Shown here: positions 53,134 through 62,483 of the stretch, piece after piece
How the letters are laid out: each line of letters opens with the position of its first letter
Numbering within the stretch: the first letter of the stretch is position 1
Assembly (NCBI RefSeq): GCF_004122165.1
Contig: NZ_SBKO01000001.1
Coordinates: forward strand, 744,001 to 808,000
Source of the DNA: Flavobacterium amnicola
GTDB taxonomy: Bacteria > Bacteroidota > Bacteroidia > Flavobacteriales > Flavobacteriaceae
Reading direction: 5' to 3'
Length of the DNA: 64,000 nucleotides
The notes under the pieces: model-generated
The model's input: only the letters and a program-made list of their open reading frames with translations
What the model was told of the DNA's origin: nothing
Database searches by the model: none
Position numbers and translations under genes: made by a program

Positions 53134-53640
53134 ATGGAAGAAATTGTAAATAAAGTTGCGAATTCGGTACTTGAGGTTTTCGATTTAGAAGACTATTATC
53201 AAGAAGGTATTCGTACATCTATTGATATTTCACAATGGCTGATAGAAGGTTTTCTGTTGAAAGAAAAAGACTTTCGTGAAGCACTTAAAAACTATAATTG
53301 GCAACAATACCAAGGACATTATGTAGCTATAAATTGTACTACCGATGCTATTTTGCCTGCTTGGGCTTCCATTTTAGTAGCTTCTTATGTTGCTCCTTTT
53401 TCAAAAAAAGTGGTTTTAGGAAACCCTACTGATTTGGAAACCTCGATATACCAAGACGAAATGGCTAAAATTGACTTTTCACAGTACCAAGATAAGCCTG
53501 TTATCTTAAAAGGTTGTTCTAAAAAGCCAGTTCCAGAATCGGCCTATATTTTTGCCATTGAAAAATTGCAACAATATGCGAAGAGCATTATGTATGGAGA
53601 AGCGTGCTCTGCAGTACCCCTCTATAAATCAAAAAAATAA
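53134..53640 (+). CDS. DUF2480 family protein
   Basis: This 168-residue cytosolic protein matches DUF2480, a Bacteroidota family of unknown function. Segments such as IDISQWLIEGFLLKEKDFRE, YVAINCTTDAILPAWASILV, VILKGCSKKPVPESAY and IMYGEACSAVPLYK are visible; the last two each hold a Cys. In related genomes it is commonly placed near sufE/DUF59 genes, as here, which hints at a link with Fe-S metabolism (inference). Confidence 0.85.
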   Translation: MEEIVNKVANSVLEVFDLEDYYQEGIRTSIDISQWLIEGFLLKEKDFREALKNYNWQQYQGHYVAINCTTDAILPAWASILVASYVAPFSKKVVLGNPTDLETSIYQDEMAKIDFSQYQDKPVILKGCSKKPVPESAYIFAIEKLQQYAKSIMYGEACSAVPLYKSKK

Positions 53641-53652
53641 GAAAAATTTTCA

Positions 53653-53660
53653 TAAATTTG
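53653..53660 (+). promoter_or_regulatory. -7 element of the DUF3078 gene
   Basis: TAAATTTG matches the -7 consensus, 24 bases before the ATG at 53685. It overlaps a TTG at 53658 in the same frame, which is thus unlikely to be a start. Confidence 0.45.
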
Positions 53661-53684
53661 AGTGAACTTAAAAACTCAAACGCT

Positions 53685-54575
53685 ATGAAAAGGTTAATTA
53701 TAGTGAGCTCACTTTTATTTGTGACTGCTTTTTCTTTTGCTCAAAAGACCGAAAAAGAATTGATAAACATAACTTCTGCAACTGAAGCAAAAGCAAAAGA
53801 CACCACCAATATGGGTTGGAAACGTGCTGGAAATTTTGTATTTCTTTTTAATCAATCCGCATTCAACAATGATTGGCGCGCTGGTGGAACATCCAATATG
53901 GCTGGTAATATAGGATTGAATTACGATTTCAATTATAAAACTCCCGAGATGATTTGGGATAATAAATTTATTATCGCATACGGTTTGAATAAATTAAAAG
54001 GAGCCGATGTTCAAAAAACAGATGACCGATTAGAATTGACGTCCTTGTTAGGAAAAAAAGCTTCCGGATATTGGTTTTATTCTGCTTTCGTAAATTTTAA
54101 AACACAAATGGATAGCGGTAACGATGCAACGGGTGCTAAGATATCCCATTTCTTTTCACCTGCTTATTTACAAGCGGGACCTGGTATGTTATGGAAGAAA
54201 AGTGATAACCTTAAAGTGAATTTTGCTCCTGCGACATCTCGTTTGATTCTTGTTCATCCTCATTTTACACAATTAAATGCAGCATTTGGCGTAGAGCAAG
54301 GCGAATCTTCTCGATTTGAATTTGGTGCTGGAATTCAGGGGTATTATAAGTTTAGTGTGATGGAAAACATTTCTTGGGAAAATATTTTGAATTTATACTC
54401 CAATTATCTAGACAAACCACAAAATGTCGATATCGATTACCAAGCAAATTTAGTTATGAAAGTGAACAAGTATATTTCCACCAATATTTCGTTTCAAGCC
54501 ATTTATGATGACAATGCAGTCGGTGCCTTTCAAATTAGAGAAGTATTCGGTTTAGGAGTTAATTATACTTTTTAA
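53685..54575 (+). CDS. DUF3078 outer-membrane protein
   Basis: This protein of about 296 residues has a signal peptide (ending in FSFAQ) and a strand-rich mature part that matches DUF3078, a predicted outer-membrane barrel of Bacteroidota. Visible segments are FVFLFNQSAFNNDWRAGGTS, GYWFYSAFVNFKTQ, YLQAGPGMLWK and a C-terminal aromatic strand ending in NYTF. Function unknown. The ATG at 53685 fits the -7 element and the signal peptide. Confidence 0.85.
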   Translation: MKRLIIVSSLLFVTAFSFAQKTEKELINITSATEAKAKDTTNMGWKRAGNFVFLFNQSAFNNDWRAGGTSNMAGNIGLNYDFNYKTPEMIWDNKFIIAYGLNKLKGADVQKTDDRLELTSLLGKKASGYWFYSAFVNFKTQMDSGNDATGAKISHFFSPAYLQAGPGMLWKKSDNLKVNFAPATSRLILVHPHFTQLNAAFGVEQGESSRFEFGAGIQGYYKFSVMENISWENILNLYSNYLDKPQNVDIDYQANLVMKVNKYISTNISFQAIYDDNAVGAFQIREVFGLGVNYTF

Positions 54576-54584
54576 GGGTTTTAA

Positions 54585-54625
54585 AAAAAAATGTTGCCTT
54601 CGAGAACCTCAGGCAACATTTTTTT
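54585..54625. terminator. Bidirectional terminator between the DUF3078 gene and hflX
   Basis: Arms 54585-54599 and 54611-54625 are fully complementary, with A and T runs at the ends and an 11-base loop. It overlaps the hflX stop. Confidence 0.88.
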
Positions 54626-55850
54626 ATTCCTCTTTTTCGATAGCATCTTCGAAATCCGGATATAAAAATTTGTTATACGGAAATCGAGTAATGTGAATTT
54701 GTCGTACTGATTCGTATACTTTCTTGCGGAATTCTTCAAAGTTTTCTTTTTCGGTGGCCGAAATAAATAAAGCATTGTCTTCTCCAAGTTTACTCATCCA
54801 GGTTTGTTTCCACTCTTCTAAAGTATAGTGTTTGGTCGTTTTTTCGGTCATTAAATCATCTGGATCAATGGTAAGATGTTTGTACGCATCTATTTTATTA
54901 AAAACCATAATGGTCGGCTTATCCGCACTTTTAATGTCTTGTAAAATTTGATTTACCGAAGCGATATGATCTTCAAACTCGGGATGTGAAATATCTACTA
55001 CATGAAGTAATAAATCGGCTTCGCGCACTTCGTCTAAGGTACTTTTGAAAGAATCTACCAATTGAGTGGGTAATTTTCTAATAAATCCTACGGTATCCGA
55101 CAATAAAAAAGGAAGGTTTTTGATGACTACTTTTCGAACTGTGGTGTCAAGAGTTGCAAACAATTTGTTTTCTACAAACACTTCGCTTTTCCCAACTGCA
55201 TTCATTAAAGTCGATTTTCCCACATTGGTATAACCAACAAGAGCCACGCGAACCATAGCGCCCCGATTACTTCGCTGAATCGACTGCTGTTTGTCGATTA
55301 CTTTTATTTTTTCTTTCAATAAAGAGATTCTGTCACGAACTATACGGCGGTCGGTTTCAATTTCTGTTTCTCCAGGACCACGCATTCCAATACCCCCTCG
55401 TTGACGCTCCAAATGCGTCCACATTCCTGATAAACGGGGTAGTAAATATTGACATTGTGCGAGTTCCACCTGTGTTCTTGCATAAGAAGTTTCGGCACGT
55501 TGCGCAAAAATATCAAGAATAAGATTGGTTCGGTCTAACACCTTACAATCCAGCTCACGAGTAATGTTTTTTTGCTGTGAAGGAGTAAGTTCATCATCAA
55601 AAATTACTGTTGTTATTTGGTTTTCGGCGATATAGGTTTTGATGTCTTCCAGTTTTCCAGTTCCTACGAAAGTCTTCGGATTGGGTTTGTCCATTTTTTG
55701 TGAAAAACGTTTTACCACTTCACCGCCAGCCGTAAAAGTTAAAAATTCTAACTCGTCAAGGTATTCATTAAGTTTTTCTTCACTTTGTTGTTGGGTTACA
55801 ATTCCAACGACAATTGTTTTTTCAAAATTATGTTCTACTTTTTCTAACAT
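54624..55850 (-). CDS. hflX: GTPase HflX
   Basis: This protein of about 408 residues is the ribosome-associated GTPase HflX, which splits stalled or stressed ribosomes. The N-terminal HflX domain (TAGGEVVKRFSQKMDKPNP, ELTPSQQKNITRELDCKVLDR) precedes a coiled-coil segment with RGGIGMRGPGETEIETDRR and a G domain: G1 GYTNVGKSTL, G3 DTVGFIRKLP and G4 NKID. The ATG at 55850 is preferred over 55892. Confidence 0.95.
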   Translation of the reverse strand: MLEKVEHNFEKTIVVGIVTQQQSEEKLNEYLDELEFLTFTAGGEVVKRFSQKMDKPNPKTFVGTGKLEDIKTYIAENQITTVIFDDELTPSQQKNITRELDCKVLDRTNLILDIFAQRAETSYARTQVELAQCQYLLPRLSGMWTHLERQRGGIGMRGPGETEIETDRRIVRDRISLLKEKIKVIDKQQSIQRSNRGAMVRVALVGYTNVGKSTLMNAVGKSEVFVENKLFATLDTTVRKVVIKNLPFLLSDTVGFIRKLPTQLVDSFKSTLDEVREADLLLHVVDISHPEFEDHIASVNQILQDIKSADKPTIMVFNKIDAYKHLTIDPDDLMTEKTTKHYTLEEWKQTWMSKLGEDNALFISATEKENFEEFRKKVYESVRQIHITRFPYNKFLYPDFEDAIEKEE

Positions 55851-55935
55851 ATTGCTTTTATGAATGGCAAATTTACAGAATAAAAGACGCATTTAATCGA
55901 TTAAATCAAACACTTTATCGGTAAAAATATTTTTT

Positions 55936-55969
55936 TTTGACTCTTTATTAACATAAATCACTATTTTAG
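55936..55969 (+). promoter_or_regulatory. Possible promoter of the T9SS cargo operon
   Basis: TTTG at 55936-55939 and TATTTTAG at 55962-55969 lie 22 bases apart; the -7 element has A in place of the second-last T. It is 45 bases before the ATG at 56015. Confidence 0.35.
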
Positions 55970-56014
55970 GCAAATTATACGATTAACTAACCTAACCAAT
56001 GAATTTTAGATAAT

Positions 56015-59000
56015 ATGAAAAAAATTACTTTTAGTTTTTTCATGATGATTCTTCCTTATTTGAGTTTTGCCCAAATAAACGAAGGTTTTGAAGGAGCTAC
56101 TTTCCCACCAACCACGCCAGGAAACTGGATTACAATGGACAATGGTACAGGTACAGGTGTAAGCTGGGCCGAAACAACAGACCCAACAAGAGTTTATGCT
56201 GGTGCCAAAGCGGCGATTATGGATCGCGAAAATATTGGAGCAGGAAATACATCAATAGATTGGTTAGTAACGCCACAAATTACGGTCGGTGCTAACTCTC
56301 AACTTCGATTCTTTACTCGTCAAACGTTAACAGGAAACAATGGATCGATTTATGAAATACGTGTTTCTACAAATCCAACTCAAACGAATCAAGGGGCTTA
56401 TACTACTATTCAGTCTTGGACCGAAGCTACTTTAAATGCTACATTTAATGTATATGAAGAAAAAACGGTAAGTTTAGCTGCTTATCCAGCAGGAACACAA
56501 CTTTATATTGCTTTTGTTAAAACAAATTTTCAAGATACCGGTACAATTGATGGAGATCGATGGTTAATTGATGAAGCAAGAGTGGTTCAACAATGTTTAG
56601 ACCCAAATATACTAACTGTTGGAACCATTACACCAACTTCTGCCTTATTAGGATGGACAAACAATGGATCTGCAACGCAGTGGGAAGTTGTTGTACAACC
56701 TTCCGGAACAGGTTTGCCTACAGGCCCTGGAACTCCAGTTGGAACAACTTCTTATAACTACACTGGGTTAACTCCAGGAACTTTATACGAATTTTACGTA
56801 CGCGCCGATTGTGGTAGTGGAAATTATAGCCAATGGGCAGGACCAATTAACTTTTCAACAACACCTGCAGGATCTATCTGTAGTGCCCCTATAAATATTA
56901 CGGCATTACCCTATAGTACTAATAGTAATACAAATTTATATGGCGATGATGTAGATACAATTCAAGGAGTTGCTCTTTGTGGGGCGACACCAACCACTAC
57001 GAATTATTTACAAGGTGCTGAAGTATTCTATTCTTATACTGCGACTTTTACCGGAAATATAACGGCTACAATGACGCCTGGAGGCGGGGCTACCTCGTCA
57101 AGTATGTTTGTTTATAATGGGTGTGCCAGTTTCCCTGGCACCTGTGTAGGCGGAGTTGCCAATACGGGCTCTGGACCAAGAATTATTCCAAATTTAGCAG
57201 TTGTAGCAGGTCAAACCTATGTGTTTGTAATATCATCAAGTACTACACCAGCAGCGGGAATACCTTACTCTTTAATCATACAACAAAAATTTTGTGAACC
57301 ACCAACAACATTGTCGGTTAACACTATTACAACAACTACTGCAAACTTATCATGGGTAGGTCCAACAGGAGCAACAAATTGGGAAGTGGCGATTCAAACT
57401 GCCGGTTCAGCAATTCCTGCTGGTTCTGGAACACCTACAACAGTAAATACGAATTATCCAGCAACAGGATTAACTTCAGCAACAGCTTACCAATATTGGG
57501 TAAGAGCAGATTGTGGAGGAGGTTTGTTTAGCCCTTGGGCGGGACCTTTCTTATTTAATACTGAAATCTGTAATGCCGTAGACAAATGTACATACGTTTT
57601 TAGATTGACGGATACTTTTGGTGATGGATGGGATAGTACTACGAATCCTGGAATAATGTTAGTAAAACAAAATAATGTTGTTGTTCAAACTTTGACAATG
57701 GCAACAGGAACAACATTGAATGTGAATGTTCCTTTGTGTGAGACATTACCATTTGAATTATTCTGGACAGCAGGAGGAGCAAGTCCAACTGAAATCGGGA
57801 TTCAAATTATTAACAATTTTGGACAAACGATATTTACAAAACTACCTAATACTGGATCAGTGAGTACCACTACTCCATTATATTCAGGAACTTTTGATTG
57901 TCAGACACCTGCGTGTTTAGAGCCAACGGCATTAGTAGATACATTGCCTACCACTCAAGGAGCAACTTTAAGTTGGGCTACCAACGGAGGAACGCTATGG
58001 GATATTTATGTGGTACCTCAAAATCCACCAACACCGCCTCCAACAGCGGGAACAGTACCAACATTTGCTAATGTTAATACAAGTACTTTTATTGTAACAG
58101 GATTAAATCCGAATACAACTTATTTATATTATATTAGAACAGTATGTAGTCCAACTCAAAAAAGTATTTGGAGTGTTGTAGGAGATTTTACAACTTTACC
58201 AACTTGTTCGAGACCAACTACTTTAATAACAACTACTGTAACTCCATTTACGGCTATGGTTAACTGGACACAACCAGCGAACCCTGGCGGAGGAACTGCT
58301 TCTAATTGGGAAGTAATTATATTGCCTTGTGGATCTACTCCACCAGGAGATTTACCAAATCCTAACCCAAGTGGTGTGGTTACATCGGTTAAGCCATACA
58401 CATTTGTTGGATTAACACCGGTGACTTGTTATGATTTTTATGTAAGAGCGGTTTGTTCGTCAACTGATAGCAGTCCTTGGTCTGCAGTGGGAACATTTAA
58501 TACTCCAGATATTAATGATGAGTGTATTAATTCGAAACCCGTTCCAGTAAACCAAAATACAAATTGTACACAAACCGTTTTTGGAACGGTTGCAGGTGCA
58601 ACGGCTTCTACACAAGCGAATACTTGTGGCGCAACGGCTGATAATGATGATGTTTGGTTCCATTTTACGGCTACCGCAACAACTCACTATATTTCTTTAC
58701 TGGAAGCTGTTTCGGCTGTTACAAGTCCACAGTTTTTCCCAAATGCGGCTCCTGGAGGACTTAACTATTCTTTATATAGAGGAACTGATTGTGGTACATT
58801 AACTCAAGTTAGTTGTAGAACGACTAATGGAGGCATGGAAACTGGTTTAATAATTGGAGAAACTTATAAAATTAGAGTATATTCTCCTGGAACTGCGGTT
58901 TCTACAAAAAGATTTGAAATTTGCGTAGGGACAAAAGTTATTTATTGTAATAACGCCATCCCTGTATGTGCTGTGAATGCTGTTATCCTAAGAAATGACG

Positions 59001-61474
59001 TTGGTGTTCCTGCCAACCCTAATCCAATTAGTGGCACTGCTACTACAACTGTTGGATGTTTGGGATCGGCACCATCACCAACTTTTTACTATTTAACCGT
59101 ACAAACCAATGGTAATTATACCTATTTTATGGAGCAAAGTACGGCACCTGACTTTTCTAATCCAGCGACCAATGGTTTAGATGTTGATTATGTTACTTGG
59201 GGACCTTTCCCGAATGTAGCTACTGCTTGTTCGTCTATAACAGTTGGTAATACTCGACCAGCACCGCTAGGATGTAGTTTCTCAGCTGCAGACACTGAAA
59301 CCTTTACCTTAAATGGGGCAGTTGCTGGACAAGTATATGTAATCATGATTACAAATTATACTACCACGAGTAGTTACCCAGGAAAAAGAGGTTATATTAG
59401 AATTACACGAACTTCTGGTCCTGCACCATTAGATTGTTGTCCGTTTGCTCGTTTTTCTTATCCTAGCAATTTTTATTGTAAAGATGGAGGCACTACGACA
59501 ATAGCTCCAACATTAGGTGTTGGATCAACAGCGGGTACTTATTCTAGTACACCTGGATTAATTATTAATCCTACTTCTGGAGTTATTGATATTGCTGCTA
59601 GTACTGTCGGAACATATACCGTAACTAGTTTTATTCCTGGAACGACCGATTGTAACTCTTCTACAGCTACATGGAGTATTACTATTTCAAATCCTGCATC
59701 GGCTACAATTACATATAGTGCTCCGGCATTTTGTAGAACAACAACTGCAGCTCAACCTGTAACACAAACAGGAACTGCGGGTGGATATTATTATGCAACT
59801 CCTGCGGGATTAACAATTAATTCTACGACTGGTGCAATTACGCCAAATACTAGTTTAGCGGGAACCTATACTGTAAATTATAATGTGTTTGTAGCAGGAT
59901 GTCCAGGGACACCAATTACGACTACTGTAACCATTACACAACCAGCAGTGGGTACATTTAATTATTCGGCTATGCCTTATTGTCAAAATGCTGCCAATCC
60001 ATTTCCAATATTTTCTGGAGGAGGGATTGCAGGAACTTTCTCTTCAACACCAGGGTTAGTTATCGATCCTGTTACAGGAGAGATAAACTTAATGGCAAGT
60101 ACAGTTGGTTCTTATGTAGTTACAAATTACATCGCTGCTTCTGGAGGATGTCCAGATAGTAGTTATACAGCCAATGTTACTATTTCGGCGATGCCTGTTG
60201 CTACCTTTGCCTATGCAAGTAGTTCTTTCTGTCAAAATTCTGTTAATCAACTACCAACTTTTATTGGGTTAGGGATTGCAGGAGCCTTCTCATCCACCCC
60301 AGGATTGGTTATTAATTCGGTTACAGGAGAGATTGATATAGCTGCAAGTACACCAGGTACCTATACAGTTACAAATACTATTGCGCCTATCAACGGATGT
60401 AATCAAGTACAAGAATCGGTTACAATTACAATTAATCCGAATCCAGTAGCGACGTTAGTTTCTTCCGATGCTGATAATACCATTTGTGCCAATGAAATTT
60501 CAACCACAACTATTACAGTTGTTCCAACTAATTTCGTAGTGACTGATGCAACGTATGCTTGGACAATTAACGGAGTTCCAATTGCTGCAACTGGAAGTCA
60601 AATAAATCCGAATGTAACAGGATTATACGAAGTAGTGATTACATTGAATGGATGTACGAATGTTACTCCAATACAAATGTCATTTACAGTTAATTTTGTT
60701 CCTAGTTTTACGATAACTCCAACAAATGAAATAAAATGTGTGAACGAAGCTGCAACACTTTCTGTTACTCCAACTAATTTTGCACTGACTGATCCAAATG
60801 TAACCTATACATGGACCTTATTAGGAGGTGGAACACAACCAAGCCCTAATAATACAAGTACAATTTCTGTGACCCAATTTGGTACATATGAAGTAGTGGT
60901 TTCTAATTTTGGATGTTCAACTTCACAACAAATAGAAGTTTCATTAGATACTGCAGATATTCCTATTACGACAAGTGGAGAATGTGAGGGTGTAAGTTAT
61001 ATTATCACGGCTAAGCCATTTGAAAACTCTTACGATCCAGCTTCCGTGAATTATGTATGGACTAATTCTAATGGAGATACCGTTGGAGGTAATCAAAATA
61101 CTTTAAATGTTTCTCAACTGGGTATGCCGGCAACAAGTTTCCCTCATACATTTACCGTAAGTGTTACCACGATTCCTGATGGATGTGTAGATACACAAAC
61201 GTTCCGAGTGGTGAGTACTCTTTGTATTATTCAAAAAGGAATTTCGCCTAACGGAGATGGTGATAATGAATTTTTTGACTTACAAGGATTAGGTGTAAAA
61301 CAATTGAGCATATTTAACAGATATGGAACAAAAGTGTACAGCTATGCGAATTACACCAACCAATGGAAAGGTCAATCAGATAAAGGTGATGCACTTCCAG
61401 ATGGAACCTATTATTTTGTAATTGAACAAAATGATGGCGCAAACAAAACTGGTTGGATTTACATTAATAGATAA
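56015..61474 (+). CDS. Large secreted multidomain adhesin-like protein, T9SS type B
   Basis: This 1,819-residue protein has a signal peptide (FAQ, residue 20) and a jelly-roll domain at about 22-190 of the choice-of-anchor J type. Several fibronectin type III domains follow (about 195-290, 430-515, 635-725 and 730-830, each with a YEFYVRADCG- or YDFYVRAVCS-like ending). Further strand-rich domains and four tandem Ig-like repeats of about 80 residues (about 1145-1475) come next. It ends in a type B T9SS sorting domain (GISPNGDGDNEFFDL, IFNRYGTKVYSY, LPDGTYYFVIEQ). It should be displayed or released at the cell surface. A PorP/SprF gene follows. Confidence 0.9.
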   Translation: MKKITFSFFMMILPYLSFAQINEGFEGATFPPTTPGNWITMDNGTGTGVSWAETTDPTRVYAGAKAAIMDRENIGAGNTSIDWLVTPQITVGANSQLRFFTRQTLTGNNGSIYEIRVSTNPTQTNQGAYTTIQSWTEATLNATFNVYEEKTVSLAAYPAGTQLYIAFVKTNFQDTGTIDGDRWLIDEARVVQQCLDPNILTVGTITPTSALLGWTNNGSATQWEVVVQPSGTGLPTGPGTPVGTTSYNYTGLTPGTLYEFYVRADCGSGNYSQWAGPINFSTTPAGSICSAPINITALPYSTNSNTNLYGDDVDTIQGVALCGATPTTTNYLQGAEVFYSYTATFTGNITATMTPGGGATSSSMFVYNGCASFPGTCVGGVANTGSGPRIIPNLAVVAGQTYVFVISSSTTPAAGIPYSLIIQQKFCEPPTTLSVNTITTTTANLSWVGPTGATNWEVAIQTAGSAIPAGSGTPTTVNTNYPATGLTSATAYQYWVRADCGGGLFSPWAGPFLFNTEICNAVDKCTYVFRLTDTFGDGWDSTTNPGIMLVKQNNVVVQTLTMATGTTLNVNVPLCETLPFELFWTAGGASPTEIGIQIINNFGQTIFTKLPNTGSVSTTTPLYSGTFDCQTPACLEPTALVDTLPTTQGATLSWATNGGTLWDIYVVPQNPPTPPPTAGTVPTFANVNTSTFIVTGLNPNTTYLYYIRTVCSPTQKSIWSVVGDFTTLPTCSRPTTLITTTVTPFTAMVNWTQPANPGGGTASNWEVIILPCGSTPPGDLPNPNPSGVVTSVKPYTFVGLTPVTCYDFYVRAVCSSTDSSPWSAVGTFNTPDINDECINSKPVPVNQNTNCTQTVFGTVAGATASTQANTCGATADNDDVWFHFTATATTHYISLLEAVSAVTSPQFFPNAAPGGLNYSLYRGTDCGTLTQVSCRTTNGGMETGLIIGETYKIRVYSPGTAVSTKRFEICVGTKVIYCNNAIPVCAVNAVILRNDVGVPANPNPISGTATTTVGCLGSAPSPTFYYLTVQTNGNYTYFMEQSTAPDFSNPATNGLDVDYVTWGPFPNVATACSSITVGNTRPAPLGCSFSAADTETFTLNGAVAGQVYVIMITNYTTTSSYPGKRGYIRITRTSGPAPLDCCPFARFSYPSNFYCKDGGTTTIAPTLGVGSTAGTYSSTPGLIINPTSGVIDIAASTVGTYTVTSFIPGTTDCNSSTATWSITISNPASATITYSAPAFCRTTTAAQPVTQTGTAGGYYYATPAGLTINSTTGAITPNTSLAGTYTVNYNVFVAGCPGTPITTTVTITQPAVGTFNYSAMPYCQNAANPFPIFSGGGIAGTFSSTPGLVIDPVTGEINLMASTVGSYVVTNYIAASGGCPDSSYTANVTISAMPVATFAYASSSFCQNSVNQLPTFIGLGIAGAFSSTPGLVINSVTGEIDIAASTPGTYTVTNTIAPINGCNQVQESVTITINPNPVATLVSSDADNTICANEISTTTITVVPTNFVVTDATYAWTINGVPIAATGSQINPNVTGLYEVVITLNGCTNVTPIQMSFTVNFVPSFTITPTNEIKCVNEAATLSVTPTNFALTDPNVTYTWTLLGGGTQPSPNNTSTISVTQFGTYEVVVSNFGCSTSQQIEVSLDTADIPITTSGECEGVSYIITAKPFENSYDPASVNYVWTNSNGDTVGGNQNTLNVSQLGMPATSFPHTFTVSVTTIPDGCVDTQTFRVVSTLCIIQKGISPNGDGDNEFFDLQGLGVKQLSIFNRYGTKVYSYANYTNQWKGQSDKGDALPDGTYYFVIEQNDGANKTGWIYINR
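59447..60440 (+). repeat. Four in-frame tandem Ig-like repeats within the T9SS cargo gene
   Basis: Units begin near 59447, 59702, 59951 and 60200, that is every 249-255 bases. Each has an early CQN- or CRT-like Cys, the motif SSTPGLVI or a variant, TGEID or a variant, and GTYTVT. Residue identity between units is high, most clearly between the third and fourth. Confidence 0.8.
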
Positions 61475-61480
61475 ATATAA

Positions 61481-61522
61481 AAGAGGAGCATAGTTTGTAT
61501 GAAATAGCAGACTATGCTTCTT
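61481..61522 (+). promoter_or_regulatory. Intercistronic hairpin between T9SS cargo and PorP/SprF genes
   Basis: Arms 61481-61497 and 61508-61522 form a 10-bp stem plus a 5-bp base with a two-base bulge. No T run follows, so it is not a standard terminator; it may be a processing or stability element. Confidence 0.5.
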
Positions 61523-61539
61523 ATAAATAATAATAAAAA

Positions 61540-62472
61540 ATGAGAAAATTATTTTTCGTAACAATTGTTTCACTCGTTTCCTTCCTGGAGACACAAGCAC
61601 AGCAAGATCCCCATTATACTCAGTATATGTATAATATGAACGTGATTAATCCTGCTTATGCTGGTTCAAAAGAAAATTTATCAATTGGTTTATTATATAG
61701 AAAACAATGGGTAAATATTGAAGATTCTCCAACTACTTTTACGGCTACAGGGCATTCGCCAGTAGGGAAAAATGTGGGTCTAGGGCTTTCAGCTATTTCC
61801 GATAAAATTGGTCCTGTTAATGAAACCAATGTGTATGGAGATGTTTCCTACACTTTAAATCTTGGGGGTGAGCACAAATTAGCAATGGGTATTAAAGCGG
61901 GTGCCACTTTTCATAAAGTAGGCTTATTTGATGAGGTTTATGCTAATGTACCTGATCCAAACGACCCTGCTTTCTCTCAAAATATTAATAAAACCTATTT
62001 AAACATTGGGTCTGGATTGTTTTATTATACCAATAAATATTATTTAGCTTTTTCGGTGCCTAATATGTTAAAATCCAACCATTTGAATATTGACAGAAGT
62101 GGTCAAGCTTTAAAATTTGGAACTGAAGCTTTGCATTACTTTTTCACAGGAGGTTATGTGTTTCAGTTGAACCCAAATTTAAAATTCAAACCATTTTTTA
62201 TGGTTAAATCGGCGTTTAATGCGCCAACTTCTTTAGATGTATCGACAAACTTCTTGTTTTTTGAAAAGTTTGAGTTAGGTGCAACATATCGATTACAAGA
62301 TTCTTTTGGTGCGATGGTAAATTATAAAATAACAGATGGTTTGCGTATTGGATATGCATATGATCATATTGTTTCCGATTTGAAAATAGCAACACCATCT
62401 TCGCACGAAGTTATTTTATTATTTGATTTGAATTTCCCTAAAAAAGTGTCGAGTTCTCCTCGTTATTTCTAA
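61540..62472 (+). CDS. PorP/SprF family outer-membrane protein
   Basis: This 310-residue protein has a signal peptide (ending near TQAQQ) and the family opening DPHYTQYMYNMNVINPAYAG, then KQWVNIEDSPTTFTATGHSP, YTLNLGGEHKLAMGIKAG and a C-terminal strand region ending in LLFDLNFP. It is the likely partner of the preceding T9SS cargo. A gene-specific name is not justified; many paralogues exist. The OmpA/PD40 gene starts 11 bases later. Confidence 0.92.
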   Translation: MRKLFFVTIVSLVSFLETQAQQDPHYTQYMYNMNVINPAYAGSKENLSIGLLYRKQWVNIEDSPTTFTATGHSPVGKNVGLGLSAISDKIGPVNETNVYGDVSYTLNLGGEHKLAMGIKAGATFHKVGLFDEVYANVPDPNDPAFSQNINKTYLNIGSGLFYYTNKYYLAFSVPNMLKSNHLNIDRSGQALKFGTEALHYFFTGGYVFQLNPNLKFKPFFMVKSAFNAPTSLDVSTNFLFFEKFELGATYRLQDSFGAMVNYKITDGLRIGYAYDHIVSDLKIATPSSHEVILLFDLNFPKKVSSSPRYF

Positions 62473-62483
62473 TACAATTGAAG

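Noticed and set aside
59447..60440. CRISPR-like spacing in the repeated region
   Set aside because: The repeats are in-frame protein domains of about 250 bases in a coding gene.
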